This document shows positions 55,254 to 63,421 of a stretch of DNA of 64,000 nucleotides, piece after piece. The stretch comes from Syntrophus aciditrophicus SB (GTDB taxonomy: Bacteria > Desulfobacterota > Syntrophia > Syntrophales > Syntrophaceae), in assembly GCF_000013405.1 (NCBI RefSeq), contig NC_007759.1, positions 1,241,001 to 1,305,000 of the forward strand. The letters run 5' to 3'. How positions within the stretch are numbered: position 1 is the first letter of the stretch; every line of letters begins with the position of its first letter. The translations under genes were made by a program, and so were the position numbers. The notes under the pieces were generated by a model. That model did not search any database. It was given only the letters and a program-made list of their open reading frames with translations, and was not told where the DNA came from.

Positions 55254-56621
55254 TTATCTCCACAACAGCAGATTGCCCTGTTCCTCTGCTCTTTTTTCCA
55301 GGTTTTGCGTGAAGCCGGAGCGGCTGAAAATCACAAAAAATTCCTTTCGCTCTCCTTTGCGCCAGTCCACAAGCTGCGCCTTTTTTTCCAGGTTATCCAG
55401 AACGTTTGTGCCTACCGGGTTGACGCTCCACTTGGCTTCTCCGAATAGAATCATGTTTTCATCCTCGGCCAGCCCTACAATATCGATTTCGCCATCCTTG
55501 CTCCACCAGCGCCCCACCCGGTTGCATTGGATTCCTTGCGGAAGTCCCTTGCGGACAAGCGAACGGCAAACCTCCTCGAAGGACCATGAAATGAATCTGT
55601 CGAGAGACGGCCTGATTTTTTTATCCAGAATATAATCGATTTGCCCCTCTTCGATAAAACTTCTGTTGGGATAGACGTAATGGAACCAGAAGCGGAAAAA
55701 ATGATCTTCGAGGAGATACATGCCCTTTTTGCTCTTCTCCGAGCCCCACTCCGTGACCGGGACTTCACGTCGGATAATCTTCAGATCGATCAAAACGGAG
55801 AGGTACTTTCCGACCAGATTCTTGTCGAATCCCGTTTCGTTGATGATTTCGGCGGGACGTGTTTTTCCCATCGAAATGGCTCGCAGGATGGAAAAGTAGT
55901 TGCGTGGTTCACGAAGCTCTTCTCTCAGGATAAAGTCCGGTTCGCGGTAAAGATAGGCCTCCGGAATCAGGATGCGACGCCTTACGTTCTCCCAGAAATC
56001 GGCGGAAGGATCGAACTGAAGAAGATAAGCGGGCGTGCCGCCAAGAATTCCGTAAATCTGCATGAATACGTCGTCGGAGGTGGCCGGGAAAAGATTCTTC
56101 GCGTCGCTGAAAGACAACGGCTCAACGAGAATCTGGCCGGTGCGTCTGCCGAACAACGGCGATTTGTGGCCGAGTACCTCGGTTTCCATCATGCCCATAC
56201 TGGATCCGAGCAGGATAAGAAAAACGCCGGATTGACTCAAATCTTCATCCCAGCCCTTTTGGAACAGGGACGGGACAGCCGGATTGCTTTCGATCAGATA
56301 GGGGAATTCATCGAAGATCATCACAAATTTCCCTTTTGATTTGATATACTTGAAGAAATCGTACCAATTACCGAACCCACGTGATAAAAGAAAGTCGTCC
56401 TGAAAATACAGACCGACCTTTTCGGAAAGCTGGCTGAGTTGGTCCCGGTCGGGAGCCTTGTCGGCAAGGAAGTATATGTGAGGCAGATTTTTTGAAAATT
56501 CCTTGACAAGGGCGGTCTTGCCAACGCGTCTTTTTCCATAGATCACAACCAGTTGCGATCTGTCTTCCTGGTAGGCACTACGGAGAAATGAGAGTTCGTC
56601 ATGCCGGTCTACAAAATTCAT
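55254..56621 (-). CDS. ATPase_2/DUF234-type ATPase
   Basis: A 455-aa protein with an archaeal-type ATPase domain (Walker A YGKRRVGKT at residues 28-36, Walker B MIFDEFPYL) and a C-terminal DUF234 region containing GEIDIVG and GEAKWSVNPVG, a nuclease-like strand order. Unlike its neighbours it has an AAGGGG Shine-Dalgarno six bases before the ATG, and a promoter covered by 15-bp-spaced repeats. Function unknown. A remnant of a similar gene lies at 60438-60506. Confidence 0.85.
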   Translation of the reverse strand: MNFVDRHDELSFLRSAYQEDRSQLVVIYGKRRVGKTALVKEFSKNLPHIYFLADKAPDRDQLSQLSEKVGLYFQDDFLLSRGFGNWYDFFKYIKSKGKFVMIFDEFPYLIESNPAVPSLFQKGWDEDLSQSGVFLILLGSSMGMMETEVLGHKSPLFGRRTGQILVEPLSFSDAKNLFPATSDDVFMQIYGILGGTPAYLLQFDPSADFWENVRRRILIPEAYLYREPDFILREELREPRNYFSILRAISMGKTRPAEIINETGFDKNLVGKYLSVLIDLKIIRREVPVTEWGSEKSKKGMYLLEDHFFRFWFHYVYPNRSFIEEGQIDYILDKKIRPSLDRFISWSFEEVCRSLVRKGLPQGIQCNRVGRWWSKDGEIDIVGLAEDENMILFGEAKWSVNPVGTNVLDNLEKKAQLVDWRKGERKEFFVIFSRSGFTQNLEKRAEEQGNLLLWR

Positions 56622-56642
56622 GTACGTCCCCTTGATAGAGTA

Positions 56643-56689
56643 AGTAAATTACTTGCCAGTAACTTACTTGTGAGTAATATTTTTGTCAA
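56643..56689 (-). promoter_or_regulatory. DUF234-gene promoter with 15-bp iterated AGTAANTTACT
   Basis: AGTAAATTACT (56643-56653) and AGTAACTTACT (56658-56668) are palindromic and start 15 bp apart; a half site AGTAA follows at 56673, again 15 bp on. On the minus strand TTGACA (56689-56684)-17-TAAGTT overlaps the middle site. The arrangement suggests an operator, perhaps for self-regulation. Confidence 0.5.
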
Positions 56690-56823
56690 GGTAGATATCC
56701 GTGAGAGCGCGCCAATATACATTACAAATGATCGATAAATGGGCAGTGTGCTTTCACAGTATCCCTTGAAGAATGACAAAACATGTGACAATTGAACTAC
56801 CGGAGTGAACGGATAACTTCCCG

Positions 56824-56927
56824 GACATTCTGGGAATTCAGACGTCTGAACAAAGGAAACACACCCGCTGATGGGCAGCATCTTTGAGACCTTTGTTGTT
56901 GCCGAGGCGATTAATCCAACCTGGTAA
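56824..56927 (+). pseudogene. Remnant of a DUF4143 gene
   Basis: A frame starting GAC ATT CTG GGA ATT reads DILGIQTSEQ; a one-base shift further on reads THPLMGSIFETFVVAEA to a stop at 56927. Both match the conserved LLGI..EQ..THPL.GAIFE..V stretch of DUF4143 ATPases. Only this short portion remains. Confidence 0.6.
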
Positions 56928-56952
56928 GCGATGATAAATGAGGTGTATCTTA

Positions 56953-56981
56953 AAATAAATGGGCGCTGTCCCTATTTATTT
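56953..56981. repeat. Island repeat, copy 3 (inverted), with AT arms
   Basis: GGGCGCTGTCCC (56961-56972) is flanked by AAATAAAT and ATTTATTT, giving palindromic arms. It marks the left edge of the duplicated ATPase unit. Confidence 0.7.
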
Positions 56982-57027
56982 GTTCTTAACCGGTATAGTT
57001 ATAGTATAGTGACATTAAATAACCGAT

Positions 57028-58000
57028 ATGGCGGTTAATATGATCGAATCAGGAAAAATCATTGAAATATTAAATAAGTACAATTCATTCTGGTCAACGG
57101 GGACGATATCATGCGGGATTCGCCGCGATATGCTGGAGTCCTGCACGCGGCAACTGGACGCAAAGGAGATTCTGCTGCTGAAGGGCATCCGTCGCAGTGG
57201 GAAATCAACCCTTATGGCACAGATGATCGGCGCTCTTCTGGATCTCGGGAAAAAACCGGTTCAGATTCTGCGGATTAATTTGGAAGAGCCGCTTTTTTCC
57301 GCTGATGCTTCCATTGATCTCCTGGAACGGATATACAGACTTTATCGAGAACAGATCTGTCCCATACCGGGATATCGTATCGAAGTACGGGATACGGGAT
57401 GCCGTGACGCTCCGAAATCTGGCTGTGTACCTGATGACAAACATCGGACGCCTGACGAGTATTTCCAATCTCAAAAAGACCTTCGACGTTTCCCAGGATA
57501 AAATTGAGAATTACGCATCGGCGCTGCTGGAAACCTATCTTGTCCATCGGGTGCCGAAATTTTCCTGGTCCCTGAAGCGAAGCCTCCGGGAACGTTTCAA
57601 GATATACGCTGTCGATACAGGACTTCGCAATCGCGTTGCCTTTTCCTTTTCGGAGGACTCCGGTTGGCTGGTGGAGAACGTCGTGCTGAATCATTTACAG
57701 AGGCAGTTTGAAGAAATATATTTTGAAAGCACCAGCGGGGAGATTGATTTTGTCGTCAAGGAAGGTGTCGGCTTAACGCAGCGCATTCAGGTCTGGTATG
57801 CCGATCCAGCCGATACGGATATCCCGGAGAGAGAGCTTCGGTGCTGGACCGGCTCGAAGACCTCGCATGAGGAAGCCCGGCCATCGCGGACAGACCGGAT
57901 CCGGAATATCCTGATCACCAACGATCTCGAAAAGGAACTGGCGCTGGGTGAGACAAAAGTTGAGTGTCTGCCCGTAATCCTTTTTCTTCTGGGCAAATAG
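57028..58000 (+). pseudogene. AAA_14/DUF4143 ATPase with 374-bp deletion
   Basis: A truncated sister of the gene at 62075-63421. The first ~110 codons (Walker A GIRRSGKST included) match it, then at 57363-57370 about 374 bp present in the other copy are missing, covering the Walker B and lid regions. The loss is not a multiple of three, so the remainder (from KYGIRDAV) continues in another frame to a stop at 58000. Not expected to make a working ATPase. Both copies end with the same residues. Confidence 0.85.
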
Positions 58001-58037
58001 GGGCGGCGCCTGCCTATAATCAATAGGGACGGCGCCC
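58000..58037 (+). repeat. Island repeats, copies 4 and related GC core
   Basis: GGGGCGGCGCC (58000-58010) and GGGACGGCGCCC (58026-58037) follow the pseudogene. The first pattern recurs at 63421. Confidence 0.6.
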
Positions 58038-58124
58038 TTTTTTGCGTGAAAATAGAATCAACTCCTGTTGCTTGCCGGGCTGGTCAGGATTGACAGTCAT
58101 GATCAGCCATGATAATTGGGAGTC

Positions 58125-59444
58125 ATGTTGAATAGCGAAGTCAAAAACCGAATTTTGCAATACAATCCCTGGTTGACGCAGCCTGACCAAGCCGACGTAT
58201 GGATTCGACGTTTTCTTCCCGAAACGTATGTTCCTCGTGAAGTCGAACCGGCCAGGCTTCATAACGATCGCGCCCTCCTCATTGTCGGTCCCCGTCAATC
58301 CGGGAAATCCACCCTTGCCTGGCGCCTTCTTCAATCCTGCGCGCCCAACATCCTTTATCTCAATCTTGAAGATCCGCTATTGCACACGTCTCTGGGGTCA
58401 GCCATTGAGCTTGTCGCCCTTTTGAGGGAACGCTATTCGTTCATCCAGGCTGTTTTTCTCGATGAAGCCCAGCACCTGACCGACGCCGGCATCTTTGTGA
58501 AGGGGCTGGTCGACGCCAGGTTGAACATTCCCATTCTGGTCACTGGTTCTTCTTCCTTCCACCTGATGAGTAGAACGCGGGAATCTCTGGCGGGCAGGGC
58601 AGACCGGTTGCGACTGCTGCCTTTTAGCCTCAGTGAGTTGCTGCGGCAGGAAAATCCGCCCAATCCCTTGGCCGCCCGGAGTTTATCCGACCAGATATTT
58701 ACCCGGCAAATGATCCACGGCGGTTACCCCGCAATTTATCTTGCTCAGTCAGATCCGGATCGCGTCCGACTATTGAGCGATCTGTCAGAAGCCCTTGTTC
58801 TGCGGGATGCGTCGGATCTGTTCCGCATAAAGCGGGTGGATGTTTTCCGTAAACTTCTCACTTTACTGGCGGGGCAAACAGGAAATCTCGTGAATTTTTC
58901 GGAAATCGCATCGATCTGCCACGTCGATGCGGCCACGATCCATGCCTATGTGGAAATTCTCGAGGAAAGTCATATCGTTAAAATCGTGCGTCCCTTTGCC
59001 GGCGGGAAACGTCGGGAACTTACCACCTCTCCCAAAATATATTTCATCGACAATGGGATACGGAATTCGTTGCTGAATGCCTTTTCGTCAGACATTTTCC
59101 TGAGAACCGACAAAGGCGCCCTTATGGAAAACTGGGTATTTTCAGAAATTTACAAACGTCTTCCTTTGACTTCGGTCATCCATTTCTGGAGGAGCAAGGC
59201 GGGGGCAGAGGTGGATTTCGTGGTCGAACAATCAGGAAGAATTATGGGCCTGGAAGTCAAATCCGCCGATCTCAATCGTCCCAGAATCGGTCGCTCGGAA
59301 CGGAGTTTCATCGATGCCTACCAGCCGGATAGATTCATGGTACTGAATCGATCACTTGAAACAACCCTGACAATAGATAACTACCGAGTCGATTTCGTGA
59401 CGCCGTATAAAATAGGGACTGAGCCCGTGCTCAGCAACAACTGA
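58125..59444 (+). CDS. AAA_14/DUF4143 ATPase, ExK-type (4)
   Basis: A 439-aa protein. Walker A VGPRQSGKST is near residues 54-63, Walker B AVFLDEAQH follows, and the C-terminal DUF4143 domain has AEVDFVVEQSG then LEVKS, keeping the E-x-K pattern. The ATG at 58125 is chosen; a TTG nine bases upstream is possible. A GATAAT-like box lies eight bases before it with TTGACA 15 bp further upstream, and there is no good Shine-Dalgarno. Function unknown. Confidence 0.87.
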   Translation: MLNSEVKNRILQYNPWLTQPDQADVWIRRFLPETYVPREVEPARLHNDRALLIVGPRQSGKSTLAWRLLQSCAPNILYLNLEDPLLHTSLGSAIELVALLRERYSFIQAVFLDEAQHLTDAGIFVKGLVDARLNIPILVTGSSSFHLMSRTRESLAGRADRLRLLPFSLSELLRQENPPNPLAARSLSDQIFTRQMIHGGYPAIYLAQSDPDRVRLLSDLSEALVLRDASDLFRIKRVDVFRKLLTLLAGQTGNLVNFSEIASICHVDAATIHAYVEILEESHIVKIVRPFAGGKRRELTTSPKIYFIDNGIRNSLLNAFSSDIFLRTDKGALMENWVFSEIYKRLPLTSVIHFWRSKAGAEVDFVVEQSGRIMGLEVKSADLNRPRIGRSERSFIDAYQPDRFMVLNRSLETTLTIDNYRVDFVTPYKIGTEPVLSNN

Positions 59445-59449
59445 TGTGA

Positions 59450-59734
59450 ATGACATCCGAAAATAACATGAAGTGGTTATGGAGGACTTGCACCATCTGG
59501 ATCGACAAACGCGAAAGAAGATCGTTGACAGGGTTAAAGATTACCTTTGACAAGATCCTGTGGGGTTGGGGAAGCTTCTGGGGGGGAATGTTCCGGGGAG
59601 TTTATCGCTATCGTTGCGGCAACTACCGGATCATCTATACCGTGGATCAGGAAGGCATGACGGTCATGATCCTGAGAACAGCAAATCGAAAAAACGTTTA
59701 TGAAGATCCTGTTGACCGACAATTACCTGACTAA
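59450..59734 (+). pseudogene. Decayed RelE/ParE-family toxin
   Basis: In one frame (from about 59467) the start of a RelE-like toxin reads EVVMEDLHHLDRQTRKKIVD, meets a stop at 59548-59550, and continues toward DPVGLGKLLGG. At a run of seven G (59580-59586) the other frame takes over with FRGVYRYRCGNYRIIYTVD and ends RTANRKNVYED, the expected C-terminus. So one nonsense change and one frameshift have broken a gene. No intact antitoxin is beside it. Confidence 0.75.
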
Positions 59735-59740
59735 AAATTC

Positions 59741-59767
59741 TTGAAAAATACTAAATAATGGTATATT
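59741..59767 (+). promoter_or_regulatory. Candidate promoter of the toxin-antitoxin pair
   Basis: TTGAAA (59741-59746), 15 bp, TATATT (59762-59767) lie just before the toxin ATG at 59778. The start would fall a few bases before the codon. There is no Shine-Dalgarno. Confidence 0.4.
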
Positions 59768-59777
59768 TTAAATCATC

Positions 59778-60053
59778 ATGTGGACGGTGACCGTCGCAAG
59801 GCAGGCATTAAAGCAGATTAACCGCCTACCTTCCAAAGTTAAAGATAGCCTGATTGCTCTTATCCGGAACATTGAAAATCAAGGACCTGCAAGAGGAAAC
59901 TGGCCTAATTACGGCCGTCTATCAGACGGTCGTTACCATTGCCATATCAAGAAGGGGAATCCCACTTATGTGGCAGTATGGGAAGTAAAAGATAAAAAAA
60001 TCAGACTTGTTGAGGTGACTTATGCAGGCACGCATGAAAAAGCCCCTTACTGA
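59778..60053 (+). CDS. Type II toxin, RelE/HigB-like
   Basis: A 91-aa RelE/ParE-superfamily protein (WTVTVARQALKQINRLPSKV at the N-terminus, later YVAVWEVKDKKIRLVEVTYAGTHE). Such toxins usually cut mRNA on the ribosome. The gene precedes its putative antitoxin and overlaps it by 32 bases, the toxin-first order of HigBA. The frame is intact, unlike the RelE gene just upstream. Confidence 0.82.
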   Translation: MWTVTVARQALKQINRLPSKVKDSLIALIRNIENQGPARGNWPNYGRLSDGRYHCHIKKGNPTYVAVWEVKDKKIRLVEVTYAGTHEKAPY

Positions 60054-60375
60054 AACCGTGGCATTGCAGTTTATCGGGCCTGTGATGAATATGATGAAGG
60101 CTATTGAAGCCCTTAAATCTCTGGGGTTTGTGGATTTGTCCGAGTCTGTCCCCTGGCGCGAGGCATTTCCTGAGTACGAGGATAAGGACTTGCCGGTGGT
60201 TTGCTTACGCGCCTTACGGGCGAAAGAGAATCTTACACAGAAGCAGCTTGCCGAACTGATTGGAATTCCGCAGCGCCATATTTCCGAAATGGAAAATGGG
60301 AAGAGACCTATCGGGAAGGAAATGGCGAAGCGTCTGGGAAAGGCACTGAATGTCGGATATAAGGTATTTTTATAA
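60022..60375 (+). CDS. XRE-family antitoxin
   Basis: A 117-aa protein with a helix-turn-helix of the XRE family (LRAKENLTQKQLAELIGIPQ, HISEMENGKRPIG) in its second half; the first half may bind the toxin. GAGGTG lies five bases before the ATG. With the toxin it forms a complete module, followed by a terminator. Confidence 0.85.
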   Translation: MQARMKKPLTETVALQFIGPVMNMMKAIEALKSLGFVDLSESVPWREAFPEYEDKDLPVVCLRALRAKENLTQKQLAELIGIPQRHISEMENGKRPIGKEMAKRLGKALNVGYKVFL

Positions 60376-60402
60376 AACGCTCACCACCTGCAATGAAAAT
60401 TG

Positions 60403-60440
60403 AAGCCGCGCATTGGGTGATCCGATCTACGGCTTTTTTA
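60403..60440 (+). terminator. Terminator of the toxin-antitoxin operon
   Basis: A stem AAGCCG (60403-60408)/CGGCTT (60430-60435) with a long loop is followed by a T-run. Moderate support. Confidence 0.5.
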
Positions 60441-60506
60441 TTTACATAACAGCAAATTGTCCAAATTATCCGTGCCGACCGGGTTTATGCTATACTTGGC
60501 TTCTCC
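60438..60506 (-). pseudogene. Remnant of a DUF234-type ATPase gene
   Basis: The minus strand reads GEAKYSINPVGTDNLDN then LLLCK and a stop, matching the end of the gene at 55254 (GEAKWSVNPVGT, then LDNLEKK... LLLWR) with about 110 bp missing in the middle. The rest of the gene is absent. Confidence 0.75.
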
Positions 60507-60526
60507 GGGAAATAAAGAAAATAAAG

Positions 60527-60566
60527 AAGGACAGCACCCTATTAAAAAATAAATGGGCGCTGTCCC
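60527..60566. repeat. Island repeat, inverted pair 5
   Basis: AAGGACAGCACCC (60527-60539) and GGGCGCTGTCCC (60555-60566) face each other across an AT-rich loop and can pair. Confidence 0.65.
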
Positions 60567-60581
60567 TCTTTTTGTCAGGGA

Positions 60582-60650
60582 GCGATGATAATCCTCATTT
60601 TGAGGATTGCAAACCGGAAAGAGGTTTACGAGAATCCTGTTTTTTGTTGA
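60582..60650 (+). pseudogene. Remnant of a RelE toxin C-terminus
   Basis: A short frame reads MIILILRIANRKEVYENPVFC then a stop, matching the C-terminus of RelE-like proteins (compare MILRTANRKNVYEDP in the gene at 59450). It begins about 15 bp after the repeat at 60566, so the rest of the gene has been lost. Confidence 0.65.
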
Positions 60651-60683
60651 TATGTCGTCTATTATGCTGTAAATGATACGATC

Positions 60684-61952
60684 ATGAGCGAATATATTCA
60701 GCTATATCGTTATTTGAATTCCCGGCTTCCCGGTGTGGAAAGGAAACGTCTGGTTCTCCTCACCGGGGCGCGTCAGACCGGAAAGACAACCCTTGCCAAG
60801 GCGAAGTACGCCGATCTGCGATATGTTAACCTCGATGCGCCTGAAAACCGTGAAGCAGTTCGAACGATTGCCTCGGCCTTCTGGGCGCGTGACATCGGTC
60901 CTGCTGTTCTGGACGAGGCGCAGAAGGAACCGGTTGTATTCGACAAAGTAAAATACGCTTATGATGACGGCGCACTTTCCTTTTCCGTTCTCCTGGGGTC
61001 CAGCCAGATCCTGCTGTTGAAAAAGATCAGGGAGACGCTGGCCGGTCGGATTTCGATCTATGAGTTGTGGCCGCTTCTGATGAGCGAGATCTGCAATGGC
61101 TCAGCCGCGCCCCCTTCGTCACCGCCGCTCGTGGATTGTCTGTTTTCGGACATGACCTGCGATGACTTTTTCGGAGATAAGCCCGGCATTCTTCTGGATA
61201 TGGAGGACGCCTGCCGGCGACGTGCAGAGGAGCATCTGCTGCAATGGGGTGGCATGCCGTCCCTGCTGCCGCTAAACACGGAGGAGCGCCGTCAGTGGCT
61301 GAAGGATTACGGATATACGTACCTCGAACGGGACATGGCGGATCTTGCCCGCCTGGAAGACCTGATGCCGTTCCGGAAATTTCAAAGACTGGCGGCGCTT
61401 CGTTCCGGCTGCCTGTTGAATTACTCGGAACTTGCACGGGATGCCGCCATCAGCGTGGATACCGCCCGGCGCTACCTTGAATACCTCCGCCTCTCCTATC
61501 AGACTGTATTTTTGCCGCCCTACCATGTCAATCTCACCAGTGCCGTTGTCAAAACGCCCAAGGTTTACTGGCTGGACGTCGGTCTTCTCCGGCAATTGTC
61601 GGGGATGCAGGGACCAACCACGGGGGAAATATACGAGACAATGGTGGTGGGAGAGTTGATGAAGTGGATGAAAACCGCCGGCAGGGAAGGGGACGTGTTT
61701 TTCTATCGCACCCGTTCCGGCTTGGAGGTGGACGTGCTTTTGGAAACGCCCTCCGGTGTCGTCGGCATGGAAATCAAATCCCGGCGGGTCCTGGCGGCCA
61801 GGGATTTGACCGGCCTAAAAGAGATCGCCCTCGCCCTTGGCCCGCGTTGGCGTGGTGGTCTTGTGATCTACCAGGGTGACGAACTCAAACGGATCGGGAC
61901 GCCTCAGCTCTGGGCCGTTCCATCGCGTCGCCTCTTTACCGGCATTGAATAA
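60684..61952 (+). CDS. AAA_14/DUF4143 ATPase, ExK-type (5)
   Basis: A 422-aa protein. Walker A TGARQTGKTT is near residues 27-36 and Walker B AVLDEAQ follows. The C-terminal DUF4143 domain has LEVDVLLETP then MEIKSRR, the E-x-K pattern. No Shine-Dalgarno is seen; a TAAATG box lies eight bases before the ATG. Function unknown. Confidence 0.87.
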   Translation: MSEYIQLYRYLNSRLPGVERKRLVLLTGARQTGKTTLAKAKYADLRYVNLDAPENREAVRTIASAFWARDIGPAVLDEAQKEPVVFDKVKYAYDDGALSFSVLLGSSQILLLKKIRETLAGRISIYELWPLLMSEICNGSAAPPSSPPLVDCLFSDMTCDDFFGDKPGILLDMEDACRRRAEEHLLQWGGMPSLLPLNTEERRQWLKDYGYTYLERDMADLARLEDLMPFRKFQRLAALRSGCLLNYSELARDAAISVDTARRYLEYLRLSYQTVFLPPYHVNLTSAVVKTPKVYWLDVGLLRQLSGMQGPTTGEIYETMVVGELMKWMKTAGREGDVFFYRTRSGLEVDVLLETPSGVVGMEIKSRRVLAARDLTGLKEIALALGPRWRGGLVIYQGDELKRIGTPQLWAVPSRRLFTGIE

Positions 61953-61956
61953 AGAA

Positions 61957-62000
61957 GGAAAACGCCCTGTTTTCTTAATGAAAAAAATGAGCGCTGTCCC
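61957..62000. repeat. Island repeat, copy 6 with degenerate partner
   Basis: A degenerate GGAAAACGCCC (61957-61967) and GAGCGCTGTCCC (61989-62000) lie between the two ATPase genes. The second marks the left edge of the intact duplicate unit. Confidence 0.55.
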
Positions 62001-62074
62001 TGTTTATTTCTGTTTATTTTGTTTATTTGTTGTTAACCGGTATAGTTATTGTGTATCGACATGAAATAACCGAT

Positions 62075-63421
62075 ATGGCGGTTAATATGATCGAATCAGG
62101 AAAAATAATTGAAATATTAAATAAGTACAATTCATACTGGTCAACGGGGACGATATCATGCGGGATTCGCCGCGATATGCTGGATTCCTGCACACGGCAA
62201 CTGGACGCAAAGGAGATCCTGCTGCTGAAGGGCATCCGTCGCAGCGGAAAGTCAACCCTCATGGCCCAGATGATCGGCGCTCTTCTGGAAGCGGGGATTC
62301 GACCGGTGCAGATTCTGCGGGTTAACCTCGAAGAGCCGCTTTTTTCCACGGATGCTTCTCTTGATTTTCTGGAGCGAATATACAGACTTTATCGAGACCG
62401 AATCTGTCCCGCGGGGCGCTGCTACCTGTTTCTTGACGAAATTCAGAATATCCCGGAGTGGGAGCGCTGGGTTCGGGGGCGTAACGAGACCGAGGACATA
62501 AAGATTGTCCTGACCGGCTCTTCTTCGGAACTGCTCAGCAGAGAAACAGGCACAAAGCTGACGGGTCGTCACCTGTCGTTTACGGTTTTTCCCCTGTCCT
62601 TTCAGGAATTCCTCCGTTTTAGAAATATCATGATCACTTCCCGGGAAGATTATTATGCCAACAAGCCTCTGGTGCGTCATCTTTTCTCCGAATATCTCCG
62701 TTACGGGGGATTTCCGGAAGTTGTCCTGAAGGAGGCGGTGGAAGACAAGGAGCTCCTGCTGTGGCAGTACTTCGAGGACATCGTCTATCGGGATATCGTA
62801 TCGAAATACGGGATACGGGATGCCGTGACGCTCAGAAATCTGGCCGTATACCTGATGACGAACATCGGGCGCCTGACGAGTATTTCCAATCTCAAGAAGA
62901 CCTTCGGCGTTTCCCAGGATAAAATCGAGAATTACGCGGCGGCTCTTCTTGAAACCTGTCTTGCCCATCGGGTGTCGAAATTTTCCTGGTCCCTGAAGCG
63001 CAGCCTCCGGGAACGTTTCAATATCTACGCTGTCGACACGGGACTTCGCAACCGGGTTGCCTTTTCTTTCTCCGAGGATTCCGGCTGGCTGGTGGAGAAT
63101 GTTGTACTGAATTTTTTGAAGAGTCAATTTGAAGAAATTTATTTCGAAAGCAACGGCGGCGAGATTGATTTCGTCATCAAGGAAGGTGTGGACCTGACGC
63201 ATCGCCTTCAGGTCTGGTACGCCGATCCAGCCGATACGGATATCCCGGAGAGAGAACTTCGGTGCTGGACCGGCTCGAAGACCTCGCATGAGGAAGCCCG
63301 GCCGTCGCGGACAGAACGGATCCGGAATATCCTGATCACCAACGATCTCGAAAAGGAACTGGTGCTGGGTGAGACGAAAGTTGAGTGTCTGCCCGTAATC
63401 CTTTTTCTTCTGGGCAAATAG
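62075..63421 (+). CDS. AAA_14/DUF4143 ATPase, Q-type (6), intact duplicate
   Basis: A 448-aa protein, the full-length twin of the deleted copy at 57028. Walker A KGIRRSGKST is near residues 52-61, Walker B is LFLDEIQN, and DUF4143 has GEIDFVIKEG then RLQVWYA, without E-x-K. The ATG at 62075 is chosen by the shared N-terminus MAVNMIESGK; an in-frame ATG 16 codons earlier is less likely. Function unknown. Confidence 0.88.
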   Translation: MAVNMIESGKIIEILNKYNSYWSTGTISCGIRRDMLDSCTRQLDAKEILLLKGIRRSGKSTLMAQMIGALLEAGIRPVQILRVNLEEPLFSTDASLDFLERIYRLYRDRICPAGRCYLFLDEIQNIPEWERWVRGRNETEDIKIVLTGSSSELLSRETGTKLTGRHLSFTVFPLSFQEFLRFRNIMITSREDYYANKPLVRHLFSEYLRYGGFPEVVLKEAVEDKELLLWQYFEDIVYRDIVSKYGIRDAVTLRNLAVYLMTNIGRLTSISNLKKTFGVSQDKIENYAAALLETCLAHRVSKFSWSLKRSLRERFNIYAVDTGLRNRVAFSFSEDSGWLVENVVLNFLKSQFEEIYFESNGGEIDFVIKEGVDLTHRLQVWYADPADTDIPERELRCWTGSKTSHEEARPSRTERIRNILITNDLEKELVLGETKVECLPVILFLLGK

